Assembly (NCBI GenBank): GCA_021821195.1 | Contig: JAKACT010000003.1 | Location: 186,001 to 250,000 of the forward strand | DNA length: 64,000 bases | Direction of reading: 5' to 3' | Origin: Pseudomonadota bacterium | GTDB taxonomy: Bacteria; Pseudomonadota; Gammaproteobacteria; Xanthomonadales; Xanthomonadaceae | Shown: piece by piece, positions 1-9,002 of the stretch | How positions within the stretch are numbered: the first letter of the stretch is position 1 | Layout: each line of letters begins with the position of its first letter | Notes under the pieces: model-generated | Seen by the model: the letters and a program-made list of their open reading frames with translations, nothing else | The model's database searches: none | Told to the model about the DNA's origin: nothing | Made by a program: the position numbers and the translations under genes

Positions 1-1
1 C

Positions 2-1387
2 ACCGCCGCGCAGTACCAGGGCGAGGCCTGCCAGCAGGTGATATTCCGCCACCAGGCCGCCGAGGTGGACCCGGAGCTGGCCCGCGAGGTCGAGGAACTG
101 CGCCAGCGCGACCAGAGCACCGGCCTGCTCAACCGCCCCACCTTCCTGCGCGTGCTCGAAGACGCGGTGGCCGAAGCCGCCCAGCAGCGCGCCCAGTACG
201 GCCTGCTGCTGCTGGAGCCCGACAACTACCAGCGCATCCTGCAGGAGATCGGCCTGGACAGCGCCGACGACCTACTGGCGGCGATCGCCGACTGCATCCG
301 CCAGGTGGTCGGCGAGCAGCTAGCCGACGGCAGCGCCCACGCGGCGCGCTTCAGCGAGCACAGCTTCGCGGTGCTGGCCCACGGCGACCACGCACGCACC
401 GCTGCACTGGCCGATCGCATCATCGACGCGTTCGCGGCGCGGCTGTTCGAGGTCGGCGGCAGTTCCAGCACCATCACCGCCAGCATTGGCGGCGTGCAGA
501 TCGGCGAGAAGATCGCCAGCGTCACCCAGGTGCTGGCCAAGGCCAGCCAATGCCTGCAGTCCTCGCTGGGCGTGGGCGGCAACCATGCCGAAGTGTTCGA
601 CCCCAGCGCCACCGACCGCGCCGAGGAAGAGCGCATCCAGGCCTGGGTGGACCGCCTGCACGACGCGCTGGCCAACGACCGCTTCCTGCTCCATTACCAG
701 CCGATCATCCACCTGCTGGGCGAGCCGCGGGCGATGTACGAAAGCTACCTGCGGCTGGAATCGGGCACCGGCGAAACCATCACCCCGATGAACTTCCTGC
801 CGATCGCCGAGGAACATGGCCTGATGGGGCAGATCGACCGCTGGGTGATCGGCCATGCCATCTCGGTGCTGGGCGCGCGCACGCGCGCCGGCAAGCCGGT
901 GACGCTGCTGGTGAAGATCACCCAGGCCTCCCTGCAGGACCCCACCCTGCCCGCCTACATCGGCGAGCAGCTGGCCGCGCACGGGGTCCCCGGCGACGCG
1001 CTGCTGCTGCAGCTGCCGGAATCGAAGGTGTTCATCAACCTGCGCGCCACCCAGGATTTCGCCGCCGCGATCGGCAGGCTGGGCTGCAAGCTGGTGCTGG
1101 AGCAGTTCGGCGCCGGGCTGGACTCGTTCCAGCTGCTGTCCCACTTCACCCCCGGTTTCGTCAAGATCGACCGCAGCTTCATGGAAGACCTGTCGAAGCA
1201 CCAGGCCAACCAGAACCGGGTGCGCGAGCTGGCGCAGAAGGCCCGTGACCTCGGCATCCAGAGCATCGCCGAGTTCGTGCAGGACGCCGCCAGCATGAGC
1301 ATCCTGTTCTCGCAGGGCATCGACTATGTCGAGGGCAACTTCCTGGCCATCGCCGGCCCGGACATGAACTACGAGTTCGACGCCTGA
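2..1387 (+). CDS. FimX-like GGDEF/EAL c-di-GMP receptor, 5'-truncated by window edge
   Basis: The reading frame is open from base 2, so the gene starts outside the window. The first residues look like the end of a PAS domain. A GGDEF-type domain and an EAL-type domain follow. Both signature motifs are degenerate: the GGDEF position reads SEHSF, the EAL position reads ESYLRL, and the DDFG region reads EQFGAG. The tail reads YVEGNFL then MNYEF. Loss of both catalytic motifs with this tail fits FimX, a c-di-GMP-binding protein that works with PilZ proteins in type IV pilus assembly. I infer a receptor rather than an enzyme. Another degenerate GGDEF-EAL protein cannot be excluded without the missing N-terminus. 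Confidence 0.75.
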   Translation, partial: TAAQYQGEACQQVIFRHQAAEVDPELAREVEELRQRDQSTGLLNRPTFLRVLEDAVAEAAQQRAQYGLLLLEPDNYQRILQEIGLDSADDLLAAIADCIRQVVGEQLADGSAHAARFSEHSFAVLAHGDHARTAALADRIIDAFAARLFEVGGSSSTITASIGGVQIGEKIASVTQVLAKASQCLQSSLGVGGNHAEVFDPSATDRAEEERIQAWVDRLHDALANDRFLLHYQPIIHLLGEPRAMYESYLRLESGTGETITPMNFLPIAEEHGLMGQIDRWVIGHAISVLGARTRAGKPVTLLVKITQASLQDPTLPAYIGEQLAAHGVPGDALLLQLPESKVFINLRATQDFAAAIGRLGCKLVLEQFGAGLDSFQLLSHFTPGFVKIDRSFMEDLSKHQANQNRVRELAQKARDLGIQSIAEFVQDAASMSILFSQGIDYVEGNFLAIAGPDMNYEFDA

Positions 1388-1394
1388 GGACGAC

Positions 1395-1418
1395 GAAGCC
1401 CGCCGGGTGGCGGGCTTC
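1395..1418. terminator. Bidirectional terminator hairpin between FimX-like gene and htpX
   Basis: A perfect 10-bp stem (gaagcccgcc / ggcgggcttc) closes a 4-nt loop in the short space between two convergent stop codons. There is no long T-tract on either side. Confidence 0.65.
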
Positions 1419-1444
1419 GCGTGGTGCATTCCGGCGTTCCCGGA

Positions 1445-2302
1445 TCAGCCGGCCTGGCGCAGCGCCGCGATGCGGTCCTCCAGCGGCGGATGGCTGCGCA
1501 GCAGGCCGCTCATCCCGCCACTGATGCCGAACGCCGCCACCTGCTTGGGAAGGGTGCTGGCGCCGTGGGTCTGCGCCAGCCGCTCCAGCGCGGCGATCAT
1601 CTTGTGGCGGCCAGCCAGCGACGCACCGCCGGCATCGGCGCGGAACTCGCGGTGGCGCGAGAACCACATCGCGATCATCGAGGCGAACACGCCGAAGACC
1701 ATCTCCAGCACGAACACGATGATGTAGTAGCCGAAGCCCGGCGCATCGCTGTCGCGGTTTCCGCTGATCGCGCCGTCCACCACCCGGCCGACCACGCGGG
1801 CCAGCACGATCACGAAGGTGTTGAGCACGCCCTGCAGCAGCGCCATGGTCACCATGTCGCCGTTGGCGACGTGGCTGACCTCGTGCGCCAGCACCGCCTC
1901 GGCCTCGTCGCGGTTCATCGCCCGCAGCAGGCCGGTGGACACCGCCACGAGCGCGTTGTTGCGGTTGGCGCCGGTGGCGAAGGCGTTGATCTCAGGGGCG
2001 TCGTAGATCGCCACCTCGGGCATGCCGATGCCGGCCGCCTCGGCCTGCCGGCGCACGGTGGACAGCAGCCACTGCTCGGCCTCGTTGCGCGGCTGCTCGA
2101 TGACGTGGGCACCAGTGCTGCGCTTGGCCATCCACTTCGACAACAGCAGCGAGATGATCGAGCCGCCGAAGCCGAACAGCGCGGCCATGACCAGCAGGCC
2201 GCCGAACTGGTTGGGGTTCACCCCGAGCACGGACATCACGATGCTGACCAGCGCCAGCACCGCCAGGTTGGTCGCCAGGAAGAGGAAAACGCGATTGAAC
2301 AT
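1445..2302 (-). CDS. htpX: HtpX membrane zinc metalloprotease
   Basis: 285-residue M48-family protease of the inner membrane that takes part in quality control of membrane proteins, usually alongside FtsH. The zinc motif HEVSH is in [11 protein letters not shown]. Two N-terminal transmembrane segments begin at [16 protein letters not shown] and further segments follow the zinc motif. I chose the ATG at 2302 because MFNRVFLFL is the usual HtpX N-terminus; the frame runs 30 codons further upstream but those residues do not look like HtpX. The gene is divergent from gluQ and convergent with the FimX-like gene. Confidence 0.93.
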   Translation of the reverse strand: MFNRVFLFLATNLAVLALVSIVMSVLGVNPNQFGGLLVMAALFGFGGSIISLLLSKWMAKRSTGAHVIEQPRNEAEQWLLSTVRRQAEAAGIGMPEVAIYDAPEINAFATGANRNNALVAVSTGLLRAMNRDEAEAVLAHEVSHVANGDMVTMALLQGVLNTFVIVLARVVGRVVDGAISGNRDSDAPGFGYYIIVFVLEMVFGVFASMIAMWFSRHREFRADAGGASLAGRHKMIAALERLAQTHGASTLPKQVAAFGISGGMSGLLRSHPPLEDRIAALRQAG

Positions 2303-2390
2303 GGATAATCCGATCCTTCCGCGCCCGGTGCGCGGCTCCACCCGGTAGTGTGGCCGATCCCGTGCGAATTCAATACGTCGACCTGAACGC

Positions 2391-3299
2391 ATGACCGGGC
2401 CACGCTACCGCGGCCGCTTCGCCCCGTCCCCCAGCGGGCCGCTGCACGCCGGCTCGATGCTAGCCGCGCTGGGCAGCTGGCTGCTGGCGCGCCAGGCCGG
2501 CGGGGAGTGGCTGGTGCGGATCGAGGACATCGACCCGCCGCGGGAAGTCCCGGGCGCGGCGCAGGCGCAGCTGGAAACACTGGCGGCGTTCGGCCTGCTC
2601 CACGACGGTCCCGTGGAATACCAGGGCCGGCGCAGCCACCTCTACCAAGCCGCGCTTGGGCGCCTGCTGGCGGACGACTCGGCATTCGAATGCCACTGCA
2701 GCCGCAGCGAAGTGGCGGCGGCCGGCGGCATCCACCGGCGCTGCGTGGCCCGCCGCCCACGCCCCGACCCCGCCATCCGCCTGCGCGTGCCGGACGGCAC
2801 CAGTATTGCTTTCGACGACGCCGTGCATGGCCGCGTCGCCCAGCGCGTGGACCTGGAAGTGGGCGACTTCGTCCTGCGCCGCAGCGACGGCCTGTGGGCC
2901 TACCAGCTGGCGGTGGTGGTGGACGATGCCGACCAAGGCATCACCGACGTGGTGCGCGGCGCCGATCTGCTGGACTCCACCCCCCGGCAGATCCTGCTGC
3001 AGCGCGCGCTGGGGCTGCCGACACCGCGGCATGCGCACCTGCCGCTGCTGCTGGGCGCCGACGGGCGCAAACTGTCGAAGTCCGAGGCGGCGCTGCCGGT
3101 GTCCACCAACGACCCGCTGGCGACCCTGCAAATGCTGTGGGATTGCCTCGGCCAGCCACCGCTGCCGGGCGGCGCGGCATGCAGCGCGGCAGAATTCCTG
3201 CGCGCGGCCGTGGCCGGGTTTCGGCTGGATCGCGTTCCTCTCCAGGCCCAACGCGTTTGCGCCGCAGCGCACAACACAAACGTCGCACCGGGTGCCTAG
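2391..3299 (+). CDS. gluQ: Glutamyl-Q tRNA(Asp) synthetase
   Basis: 302 residues, the length of GluQRS rather than full GluRS because the anticodon-binding domain is missing. The enzyme activates glutamate and attaches it to queuosine at the wobble position of tRNA-Asp. The class I signature is in the N-terminal [14 protein letters not shown]. The zinc-binding insertion carries CHCS and a later Cys in IHRRC. The KMSKS-equivalent is GRKLSKS near residue 225. It is divergent from htpX across about 90 bases, and the acetoacetyl-CoA reductase gene follows after 62 bases. Confidence 0.92.
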   Translation: MTGPRYRGRFAPSPSGPLHAGSMLAALGSWLLARQAGGEWLVRIEDIDPPREVPGAAQAQLETLAAFGLLHDGPVEYQGRRSHLYQAALGRLLADDSAFECHCSRSEVAAAGGIHRRCVARRPRPDPAIRLRVPDGTSIAFDDAVHGRVAQRVDLEVGDFVLRRSDGLWAYQLAVVVDDADQGITDVVRGADLLDSTPRQILLQRALGLPTPRHAHLPLLLGADGRKLSKSEAALPVSTNDPLATLQMLWDCLGQPPLPGGAACSAAEFLRAAVAGFRLDRVPLQAQRVCAAAHNTNVAPGA

Positions 3300-3302
3300 A
3301 AT
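3297..3302 (+). promoter_or_regulatory. Possible -10 element of the acetoacetyl-CoA reductase gene
   Basis: TAGAAT overlaps the gluQ stop and matches TATAAT at five of six positions. No TTGACA-like -35 stands 16-18 bases upstream, so the call is weak. Transcription from here would leave a leader of about 50 nt with a strong AAGGAGA ribosome site. Confidence 0.35.
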
Positions 3303-3361
3303 CGAGCGAGGCATTCGTACTCCATCCTCCAACTGACAACGCCTATCCCAAGGAGAACTGC

Positions 3362-4102
3362 ATGACTTCCAGGGTTGCACTGGTCACCGGCGGCACCGGC
3401 GGCATCGGCACCGCCATCGTCAAGCGCCTGGCCAACATGGGCCACAAGGTCGCCACCAATTACCGCAACGAGGAGAAGGCTCGCGCCTGGCAGGAGAAGA
3501 TGAAAGCCGAGGGCTACGACGTGGCCATCGCCAAGGGCGACGTGACCTCGCCGCAGGAAGCCGAAGCGATGGTGCGCGAGATTGAGGCGATGCTTGGCCC
3601 GATCGACATCTTGGTCAACAACGCCGGCATCACCCGCGACGGCACCTTCCACCGGATGAAGGCCGACCAGTGGACGGACGTAATCAACACCAACCTCAAC
3701 TCCTGCTTCAACGTCACCCGCCCGGTGATCGAGGGCATGCGCGAGCGGAAATGGGGACGGATCATCCAGATCAGCTCCATCAACGGGCTGAAGGGCCAGT
3801 ACGGGCAGGCCAACTACGCGGCGGCGAAGGCCGGCATGCACGGCTTCACCATTTCGCTGGCGCGCGAGAACGCCAGGAACGGCATCACCGTGAACACCAT
3901 CAGCCCGGGCTACATCGCCACCGACATGGTGATGGCAGTACCGGAAGAGGTGCGCGCCAAGATCATCGCCGACATCCCCACCGGCCGCCTCGGCACGCCG
4001 GAAGAGATCGCCTATGGCGTCGGCTTCCTTGCCGACGAACAGGCCGGCTGGATCACCGGCTCCAACCTCGACATCAACGGCGGGCACCACATGGGCTGGT
4101 GA
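3362..4102 (+). CDS. phbB: Acetoacetyl-CoA reductase (PhaB/PhbB family SDR)
   Basis: 246-residue short-chain dehydrogenase. It begins with the Rossmann motif TGGTGGIG, has the NNAG motif in LVNNAGITRDGTF, and carries the catalytic Ser, Tyr and Lys in QISSINGLKGQYGQANYAAAK. The NAGITRD and GMHGFT stretches and the C-terminal GHHMGW are close to PhaB, which reduces acetoacetyl-CoA to (R)-3-hydroxybutyryl-CoA with NADPH for polyhydroxybutyrate synthesis. FabG is the main alternative. AAGGAGA sits 5 bases before the ATG. An acetyl-CoA acetyltransferase gene, which would make the substrate, lies in the same window near 60.5 kb, but the two are not in one operon. Confidence 0.88.
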   Translation: MTSRVALVTGGTGGIGTAIVKRLANMGHKVATNYRNEEKARAWQEKMKAEGYDVAIAKGDVTSPQEAEAMVREIEAMLGPIDILVNNAGITRDGTFHRMKADQWTDVINTNLNSCFNVTRPVIEGMRERKWGRIIQISSINGLKGQYGQANYAAAKAGMHGFTISLARENARNGITVNTISPGYIATDMVMAVPEEVRAKIIADIPTGRLGTPEEIAYGVGFLADEQAGWITGSNLDINGGHHMGW

Positions 4103-4225
4103 CGGTCGCCCCCGCCCACCCCGGTGCACTCGTCCACATGGAGTGGTGCACCGGTGGTTACGCAACCGGGGCCGCTGTGCCACCATCCACGGGTTCCACT
4201 TCCATCCGATTCCTCCGGAGACGCC

Positions 4226-4690
4226 ATGTCCAATCCCGACCCCGCCGGCAAGCCTGCCGCTACCCGCTCGTCCAATGCCGGGCGCTACCTGTTCCTGCTG
4301 ATCCTCGGCCTGGTGGTTGGCGTGGTTGCCACGGTGATGCTGTTGAACACTTGGGAGTCCCGCAAGACCACGCAGGATCGCCTTCCTGATGCATTGATGC
4401 AGATCCAGCAATGGCATACGGACCAGCTGAAGATGGCGATGGAGCAGAACCGTTGTAGCGCCACCGACGTGCTGCCGCATCTGCAGGCATTGCGGACGCT
4501 GGGCAACGACCTCGAACCCGCCTTCCCCAAGTGGCGCGACGACGAGCGTTTCCGCACCGCCGCCGCGGGCATGCGCGCTGCCGCCGACAAGGCGATCAGC
4601 GCGCCGCCGCTCAGCTGCCAGAGCCTGGCCGGCACCATGAAGTCGCTGGGCGATTCCTGCAAGGCCTGCCATCGCGACTTCCGCGGCTGA
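4226..4690 (+). CDS. Membrane-anchored monoheme c-type cytochrome-like protein
   Basis: 154 residues. One transmembrane segment (about residues 20-42, YLFLLILGLVVGVVATVMLL) is followed by a periplasmic helical domain. A single heme motif CKACH stands a few residues from the C-terminus, as in cytochrome c'-type four-helix proteins. Another Cys pair (C73 and C134, roughly) could form a disulfide. The ATG at 4226 has CCGGAG five bases upstream. The redox partner is unknown; the membrane anchor is unusual for a cytochrome c'. A terminator follows, so the gene is probably monocistronic. Confidence 0.7.
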   Translation: MSNPDPAGKPAATRSSNAGRYLFLLILGLVVGVVATVMLLNTWESRKTTQDRLPDALMQIQQWHTDQLKMAMEQNRCSATDVLPHLQALRTLGNDLEPAFPKWRDDERFRTAAAGMRAAADKAISAPPLSCQSLAGTMKSLGDSCKACHRDFRG

Positions 4691-4717
4691 TTGCAGGGTT
4701 TACATGCTGCGCACGAA

Positions 4718-4746
4718 GAAAGCCGCCCCCGGGCGGCTTTCTCTTT
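4718..4746 (+). terminator. Rho-independent terminator after the cytochrome gene
   Basis: Ten-bp stem gaaagccgcc / ggcggctttc with a 4-nt loop, followed by the T-rich run tcttt. Confidence 0.8.
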
Positions 4747-4912
4747 GGCCATCGAAACAGCCGTGCCCTTCACTCCGGCTCCACTGCGGTGAACCCCTGC
4801 TGAGCGCATTCCGCGCGCAAGAGGCGGATGTGGTTGTCGTTCATGCGCAGCGGCACAGGATCGGGGCATCACGGCATTCCCCGCGATCCCCGCGCACTGA
4901 AGGAGACAGAAC

Positions 4913-5386
4913 ATGGCTGCTCGCATCCAAACCACCCTCGGCACCGCCGCCCTCGCGCTTGCGCTGGGTGCCAGCGCCGGCTGCGCCAGCACCGCGCCTG
5001 CCTACGGCGGTGGCTACGGCGGCAGCCCCGGCTATGGCGGCTACGACAATACCTGCGGCAACTGCGGCACCGTCACCAAGATCACCGTCGGCGGCGCCTC
5101 CGGGACGTCCGGTGCCCTCATCGGCGGCCTGATCGGTGCCGTCGCCGGCCATGAGGTATCGGCCCACACCGGCGGCAGCAAGGGCAACCAGAACATCTCC
5201 GCCGCGGCCGGTGCCGCCGCCGGCGCAGCGGCGGGCAGCGCCATCCAGAAGAACCGCAGCGAGGGCTACACCGTCCACGTGCGGATGGACGACGGCCGCA
5301 CGGTGAAGGTCACCCAGTCGAACGTCTCCGGCTTCCGCGAGGGCGCGCGGGTACGGATCGAAAACGGCCAGGCCTACCTGCGCTGA
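4913..5386 (+). CDS. Outer-membrane lipoprotein with glycine-zipper domain (17 kDa antigen type)
   Basis: 157 residues. A signal peptide ends in the lipobox ASAGC. A Gly/Tyr-rich stretch follows, then a glycine-zipper segment (GALIGGLIGAVAGHE and [14 protein letters not shown]). The C-terminal part is a small beta domain (VHVRMDDGRTVKV). This order matches SlyB/17-kDa surface antigen lipoproteins, which are envelope proteins of poorly defined role. AAGGAGACAG lies just before the ATG. A terminator follows. The 222 bases between the previous gene and this one hold the terminator at 4718 and nothing else I recognise. Confidence 0.85.
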   Translation: MAARIQTTLGTAALALALGASAGCASTAPAYGGGYGGSPGYGGYDNTCGNCGTVTKITVGGASGTSGALIGGLIGAVAGHEVSAHTGGSKGNQNISAAAGAAAGAAAGSAIQKNRSEGYTVHVRMDDGRTVKVTQSNVSGFREGARVRIENGQAYLR

Positions 5387-5418
5387 CCGCGCGCCTCTCA
5401 CTCTAGCTAGTGCCGCCG

Positions 5419-5445
5419 AACGGCCCGCCCGGTGCGGGCCGTTCT
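5419..5445 (+). terminator. Rho-independent terminator after the glycine-zipper lipoprotein
   Basis: Ten-bp stem aacggcccgc / gcgggccgtt with a 5-nt loop and a short tt end. Confidence 0.75.
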
Positions 5446-5487
5446 CACACCCGGCACAATGCCCCGCCACACCCGCTGCGAACCGAC

Positions 5488-5988
5488 ATGGATTCCACCA
5501 CGATCTACTACCTGATCGCCGCGTTGCTGGTCCTCGTCGGCCTGCTGGGCACCGTGTTGCCGGTGCTGCCGGGGATACCGCTGATGTTCGCCGGCATGCT
5601 GCTAGCGGCGTGGGCAGGTGATTTCCAGGCCATCGGCGCGCCCGCGCTGATCGTGCTGGCGATGTTGACGCTGGTGTCGGTGGCCGTGGATTTCTGGGCC
5701 ACGGCCCACGGCGCCCGCCGCGTCGGCGCCAGCCGGATGGCGATGTGGGGCGCGGCCATCGGCACCCTGGTGGGACTGCTGTTCGGCTTGCCCGGTTTGC
5801 TGTTCGGCCCGTTCATCGGCGCGCTGGCCGGTGAGCTGGCCCATCACCGCAGCCTGCATCCACATCGGGTGGGCCACGCCACCAAGGTCGGCGCAGGCAC
5901 TTGGGTCGGCCTGTTGCTCGGCACCGCGCTCAAGCTCGCACTGGCGTTTGCCATGCTGGGCCTGTTCGCGCTGGCGTGGTGGCTGTAG
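5488..5988 (+). CDS. DUF456 family inner-membrane protein
   Basis: 166 residues, almost entirely hydrophobic with about four or five transmembrane segments. The glycine-rich pattern TVLPVLPGIPLMFAGMLLAAW at the N-terminus and GALAGELAHH in the middle is characteristic of DUF456 proteins. No function is established for the family. I chose the ATG at 5488 because the first membrane segment starts just after it; an in-frame upstream extension would add only charged residues. The gene looks monocistronic and is convergent with the M48 protease gene. Confidence 0.85.
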   Translation: MDSTTIYYLIAALLVLVGLLGTVLPVLPGIPLMFAGMLLAAWAGDFQAIGAPALIVLAMLTLVSVAVDFWATAHGARRVGASRMAMWGAAIGTLVGLLFGLPGLLFGPFIGALAGELAHHRSLHPHRVGHATKVGAGTWVGLLLGTALKLALAFAMLGLFALAWWL

Positions 5989-6095
5989 TCGATCCACAGC
6001 GCCGCGCGCCCCCAGCCGTCCAGGCACATGGACACCCGTCGCCACGAGTCGTGCGGGATGATGCGCAAGCCGCTCGTAAGCGCGCCAGGGCGCCG

Positions 6096-6977
6096 TCACC
6101 GCGCGGCGCTGGCTGCCGTTTCGCAGAACTTCGCCTGATAGGCCAATGCCTTCGGCATCAGCGCCTGCAGCTGCTGGATGCGGGTGCCGGCGCTGGGATG
6201 GGTGGAGGCGAACTCCGGTGGCGCGCCGCCGCCAGAGTTCCTATCCATGCGCTCCCACAGCGGCACCGATTCGCGCGGGTCGAAGCAGGCCGCCGCCGCC
6301 AGCATCAACCCGAGCTCGTCGGCCTGGGTTTCCTGGCTGCGCGCGTACGGCAGCGCGCTGCCGTAGCCGTAGGCCTGCATCACCGCCTGCATCGTGCCCT
6401 GGTCCATGCCGCTGGCCGCGCCGGCCATCTGTCCCAGCTGCTCCAGCTTGCCGCGGGTCATCCGCTGCGCGCCGTGGCGCAGCAGCGCGTGGGCGATCTC
6501 GTGCCCCATCACCACCGCCACCGCATCGGCGTTCTGTGCCACCGGCAGCAGGCCGGTATAGACCGCCATCTTGCCGCCCGGCAGGCAGAACGCATTGACC
6601 TGATCCGACTGCAGCACGGTCACCTTCCAATCGAAGGACTTCTCGATGTGGCTCGCCTGCATTCCGTTTTCGGCGGCCAACGCATCGGAGACCGGCGGGA
6701 TCTTGGCGATCAGCCGCTGCGCGATGGCGCCAACCTGCCGCGATACCTGCGCGTCCGCCGGCAACGGGCGCTCCTGCTGCAACACCTGTTGGTAGGCCTG
6801 CAGGCCCAGCGCGGTTTCCTGCTCGGGCGAGATGCTCCTGTCGATCACCACCGCCTGCCCGGTCAGCGGGTCGATGCTGCGGTTGGAGAACCAGTAATAC
6901 GCCGCATAGCCGGCAAACAGCAGCAGCACCCAGATGCGCAGGCCACCCCTGCGGGCTCCAATCGGATTGCGGTTCAT
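6096..6977 (-). CDS. M48 family metallopeptidase, membrane-anchored
   Basis: 293 residues. One N-terminal transmembrane segment (about residues 12-28) puts the peptidase domain in the periplasm. The zinc motif is HEIAH in VVMGHEIAHALLRHG and the third ligand is in ETQADELG. The C-terminal HPSAGTRIQQL is also a family signature. It resembles LoiP/YcaL-type proteases acting on outer-membrane proteins, but it has no lipobox. GGAGGA precedes the ATG by 4 bases. It is the second M48 protease in the window after htpX. Confidence 0.87.
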   Translation of the reverse strand: MNRNPIGARRGGLRIWVLLLFAGYAAYYWFSNRSIDPLTGQAVVIDRSISPEQETALGLQAYQQVLQQERPLPADAQVSRQVGAIAQRLIAKIPPVSDALAAENGMQASHIEKSFDWKVTVLQSDQVNAFCLPGGKMAVYTGLLPVAQNADAVAVVMGHEIAHALLRHGAQRMTRGKLEQLGQMAGAASGMDQGTMQAVMQAYGYGSALPYARSQETQADELGLMLAAAACFDPRESVPLWERMDRNSGGGAPPEFASTHPSAGTRIQQLQALMPKALAYQAKFCETAASAAR

Positions 6978-7051
6978 CGTGTCCTCCGGGCCCGCCATGG
7001 GCACGCGTAAAAGACTAGCCTGCAACACTCAACGCCGCGTGAGCGTCGGAC

Positions 7052-8911
7052 TTACAGCTGCCGCACCAGTCTGAATCCCACCCGCGCGTTGGTGGCATCG
7101 ACGCCGCCGGAGGCCCGCCAAGCCGAACGCGCCTGCGCCGGCGCACTGGCCCAGGAGCCGCCGCGATACATGCGGGTGCGGCAGCCCGGGTTCACCCACG
7201 CCTGGCCGTTGGCCGGCGCGCGCCGGTAGCCGCGATGCCAGCAGTCCGCTACCCACTCGCTGACGTTGCCCACCATGTCGTACAGGCCATAGGCATTGGG
7301 CGCGAAGCTGCCCACCGGCGCCGGCCCCCACCAGCCATCGCCGTAGCCGGGAAACGCATTGCTCCAGCGACGTCCGCGCGTCGACACATCCCTTCCGCCG
7401 GCCAGGTTGCCCGCACCCGCCGGCGGTGCGCCGGCGCCCCAGGGGTAGAGGGTCTGGCCGCCCGCACGCAGGGCGTATTCGAATTCGGCCTCGCTGGGCA
7501 GCCGGTAATGCGCGCCGGTCTGCGCCGACAGCCAGGCCGCGTAGGCCTCGGCGTCGCGTGCGGTGACATGGATCACCGGCATGTCGTCGCCGGCCGGGCG
7601 GCCGTCGTAGCCGGACCGCCAGTCGATCCCGCTGCCGCGCAGGAAGTTGCCGCTGCGCGCGTCGTAGGCCAGCGAGTGGCCGCGCTGCGTGGCACGCGGG
7701 GTGGCCCCGGTGGCGACCACGAAGCGTCGGAACTCGCCGACGGTGACCTCGTGCCGGGTCATCGCGAAGCCGCGTTCGAAGCGCACCGGATGCCGCGGCT
7801 GCTCGTCCGGGCTGGCGCCCTCCTCGCCTTCCGGCGCCCCCATCGAAAAACTACCGCGCGGCAACACGCTAAGCGCCGGCCCGCGCCCACCATCGGCCAT
7901 TTCGTCGGTGAAGACCTGGCCGGGGCGGAACAGGCCGTAATGGCCCACCAGGTCGATGCGTTGGCGCAGTGCCACGCCGGCACCGCTGCCGGGCAGCGAA
8001 ATGCGCAGGATCTCGGCCAGCCGCTCACGGGCTAGCTGCAGTCCGGCGGGGTCGGCCAGCGCCATCAGGCCCTCGTCGCCCAACTTGCGAATCCGGTCGG
8101 CGCGCGTGGCCTCGATTCGCTGCCGCGCCGTCGCGATGGCCCCTGCATTGCTGCGCACCCGCCCCGCGCGTGCCAGCTCGGCGTAAGCAGCCTCGAAATC
8201 ACCGCCAATCGCCTGCGCCTGCGCGCCCACCAGCAGTGCGGTTTCAACTGCGGCGATGCCGCGCTGCGCCCGCGCCTGCAGCGGCCACAGCGCCTGCGCC
8301 TGGCGGAACAGCCCGAGCGCGCCGCCCGGCGCGTCCAGGTTGCCGGATCGCAGCGCACGCTCGCCGGCGATGCATAGGTCGAAGGCCTGGCCGGCCCGAT
8401 CCACGGCATCCAGATAGGTTTTCGCCTCCGGCAGCGCCGGCCACAGCGTGCGCAGCACCGTACCGTGGCGCTGGGCGTAGCGCAGCGACGCCAGGTCTTC
8501 GCCGGCATCCAGCGCCATCCAGGCCTGCGCCAGCAGCGCCGCGCGGGCCTTCTCCAGCAGCTGCGCATCCTGCACGTTGCCGGGCTGCGCCTTGCGCAGC
8601 GCCAGCAGCAGCGGGATCGCCGATCCCCCGGTTTCGAACAGGTCGCCCTTGGCCAACGCCCGGCGCGCGGCGGCGCGCGCGCGCGCCGGCTGTTCGATGC
8701 TGGCTTCGGGCAAGGTCCAGCTCAGCACGTCGGCCAGCGCATCGTCGCCGCGTATGCTGATCCGGCCGGGTTCCAGCGCCGGTGCAGGCGCCTGCGTCGA
8801 CAGCCGCTGCCGTGCCGGCACCGGCTGCAACGCCAGTGCCGGCGCCTCCGGCTCCGGCTTGCAGCCGGCCAGCACCAACAGCAAAGGGACGAGGAAACCA
8901 CCTGCGCGCAA
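7052..8911 (-). CDS. Lipoprotein with C-terminal formylglycine-generating-enzyme-like (SUMF1) domain
   Basis: 619 residues starting with TTG, supported by GGAG 7 bases upstream. A signal peptide with lipobox VLAGC is followed by about 300 residues of alanine-rich helices that look like a repeat scaffold. A SUMF1/FGE-type domain (from about residue 345: FSMGAPEGEEG, TRHEVTVGEFRRF, YRLPSEAEFEYALR, YDMVGNVSEWV, YRGGSW) makes up the C-terminus. The two active-site cysteines that follow RGGSW in true sulfatase-modifying enzymes are absent here: the segment reads ASAPAQARSAWRAS. I infer a binding or structural role rather than Cys-to-formylglycine oxidation. Confidence 0.8.
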   Translation of the reverse strand: MRAGGFLVPLLLVLAGCKPEPEAPALALQPVPARQRLSTQAPAPALEPGRISIRGDDALADVLSWTLPEASIEQPARARAAARRALAKGDLFETGGSAIPLLLALRKAQPGNVQDAQLLEKARAALLAQAWMALDAGEDLASLRYAQRHGTVLRTLWPALPEAKTYLDAVDRAGQAFDLCIAGERALRSGNLDAPGGALGLFRQAQALWPLQARAQRGIAAVETALLVGAQAQAIGGDFEAAYAELARAGRVRSNAGAIATARQRIEATRADRIRKLGDEGLMALADPAGLQLARERLAEILRISLPGSGAGVALRQRIDLVGHYGLFRPGQVFTDEMADGGRGPALSVLPRGSFSMGAPEGEEGASPDEQPRHPVRFERGFAMTRHEVTVGEFRRFVVATGATPRATQRGHSLAYDARSGNFLRGSGIDWRSGYDGRPAGDDMPVIHVTARDAEAYAAWLSAQTGAHYRLPSEAEFEYALRAGGQTLYPWGAGAPPAGAGNLAGGRDVSTRGRRWSNAFPGYGDGWWGPAPVGSFAPNAYGLYDMVGNVSEWVADCWHRGYRRAPANGQAWVNPGCRTRMYRGGSWASAPAQARSAWRASGGVDATNARVGFRLVRQL

Positions 8912-8990
8912 ACCCTAGCTCCATCAGCACCGGCACGCGCCGGTTCGCGATGCAGGTGAACTTAGGGCATGGGCCAGCCCCCGGCAACCG

Positions 8991-8996
8991 CATAAT
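8991..8996 (+). promoter_or_regulatory. -10 element for a leaderless rnd transcript
   Basis: CATAAT, a five-of-six match to TATAAT, ends exactly 6 bases before the ATG of rnd. A start site 6-7 bases downstream would fall on the ATG itself. There is no Shine-Dalgarno and no clear -35. Confidence 0.45.
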
Positions 8997-9002
8997 GTGC
9001 GG

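Noticed and set aside
4122-4152. Hairpin ggtgcac / gtgcacc after the acetoacetyl-CoA reductase gene
   Set aside because: Seven-bp stem with a 17-nt loop and no T-run; too weak to call a terminator.
7052-8000. SUMF1-domain lipoprotein as a sulfatase-activating formylglycine enzyme
   Set aside because: The active-site cysteines after RGGSW are absent.
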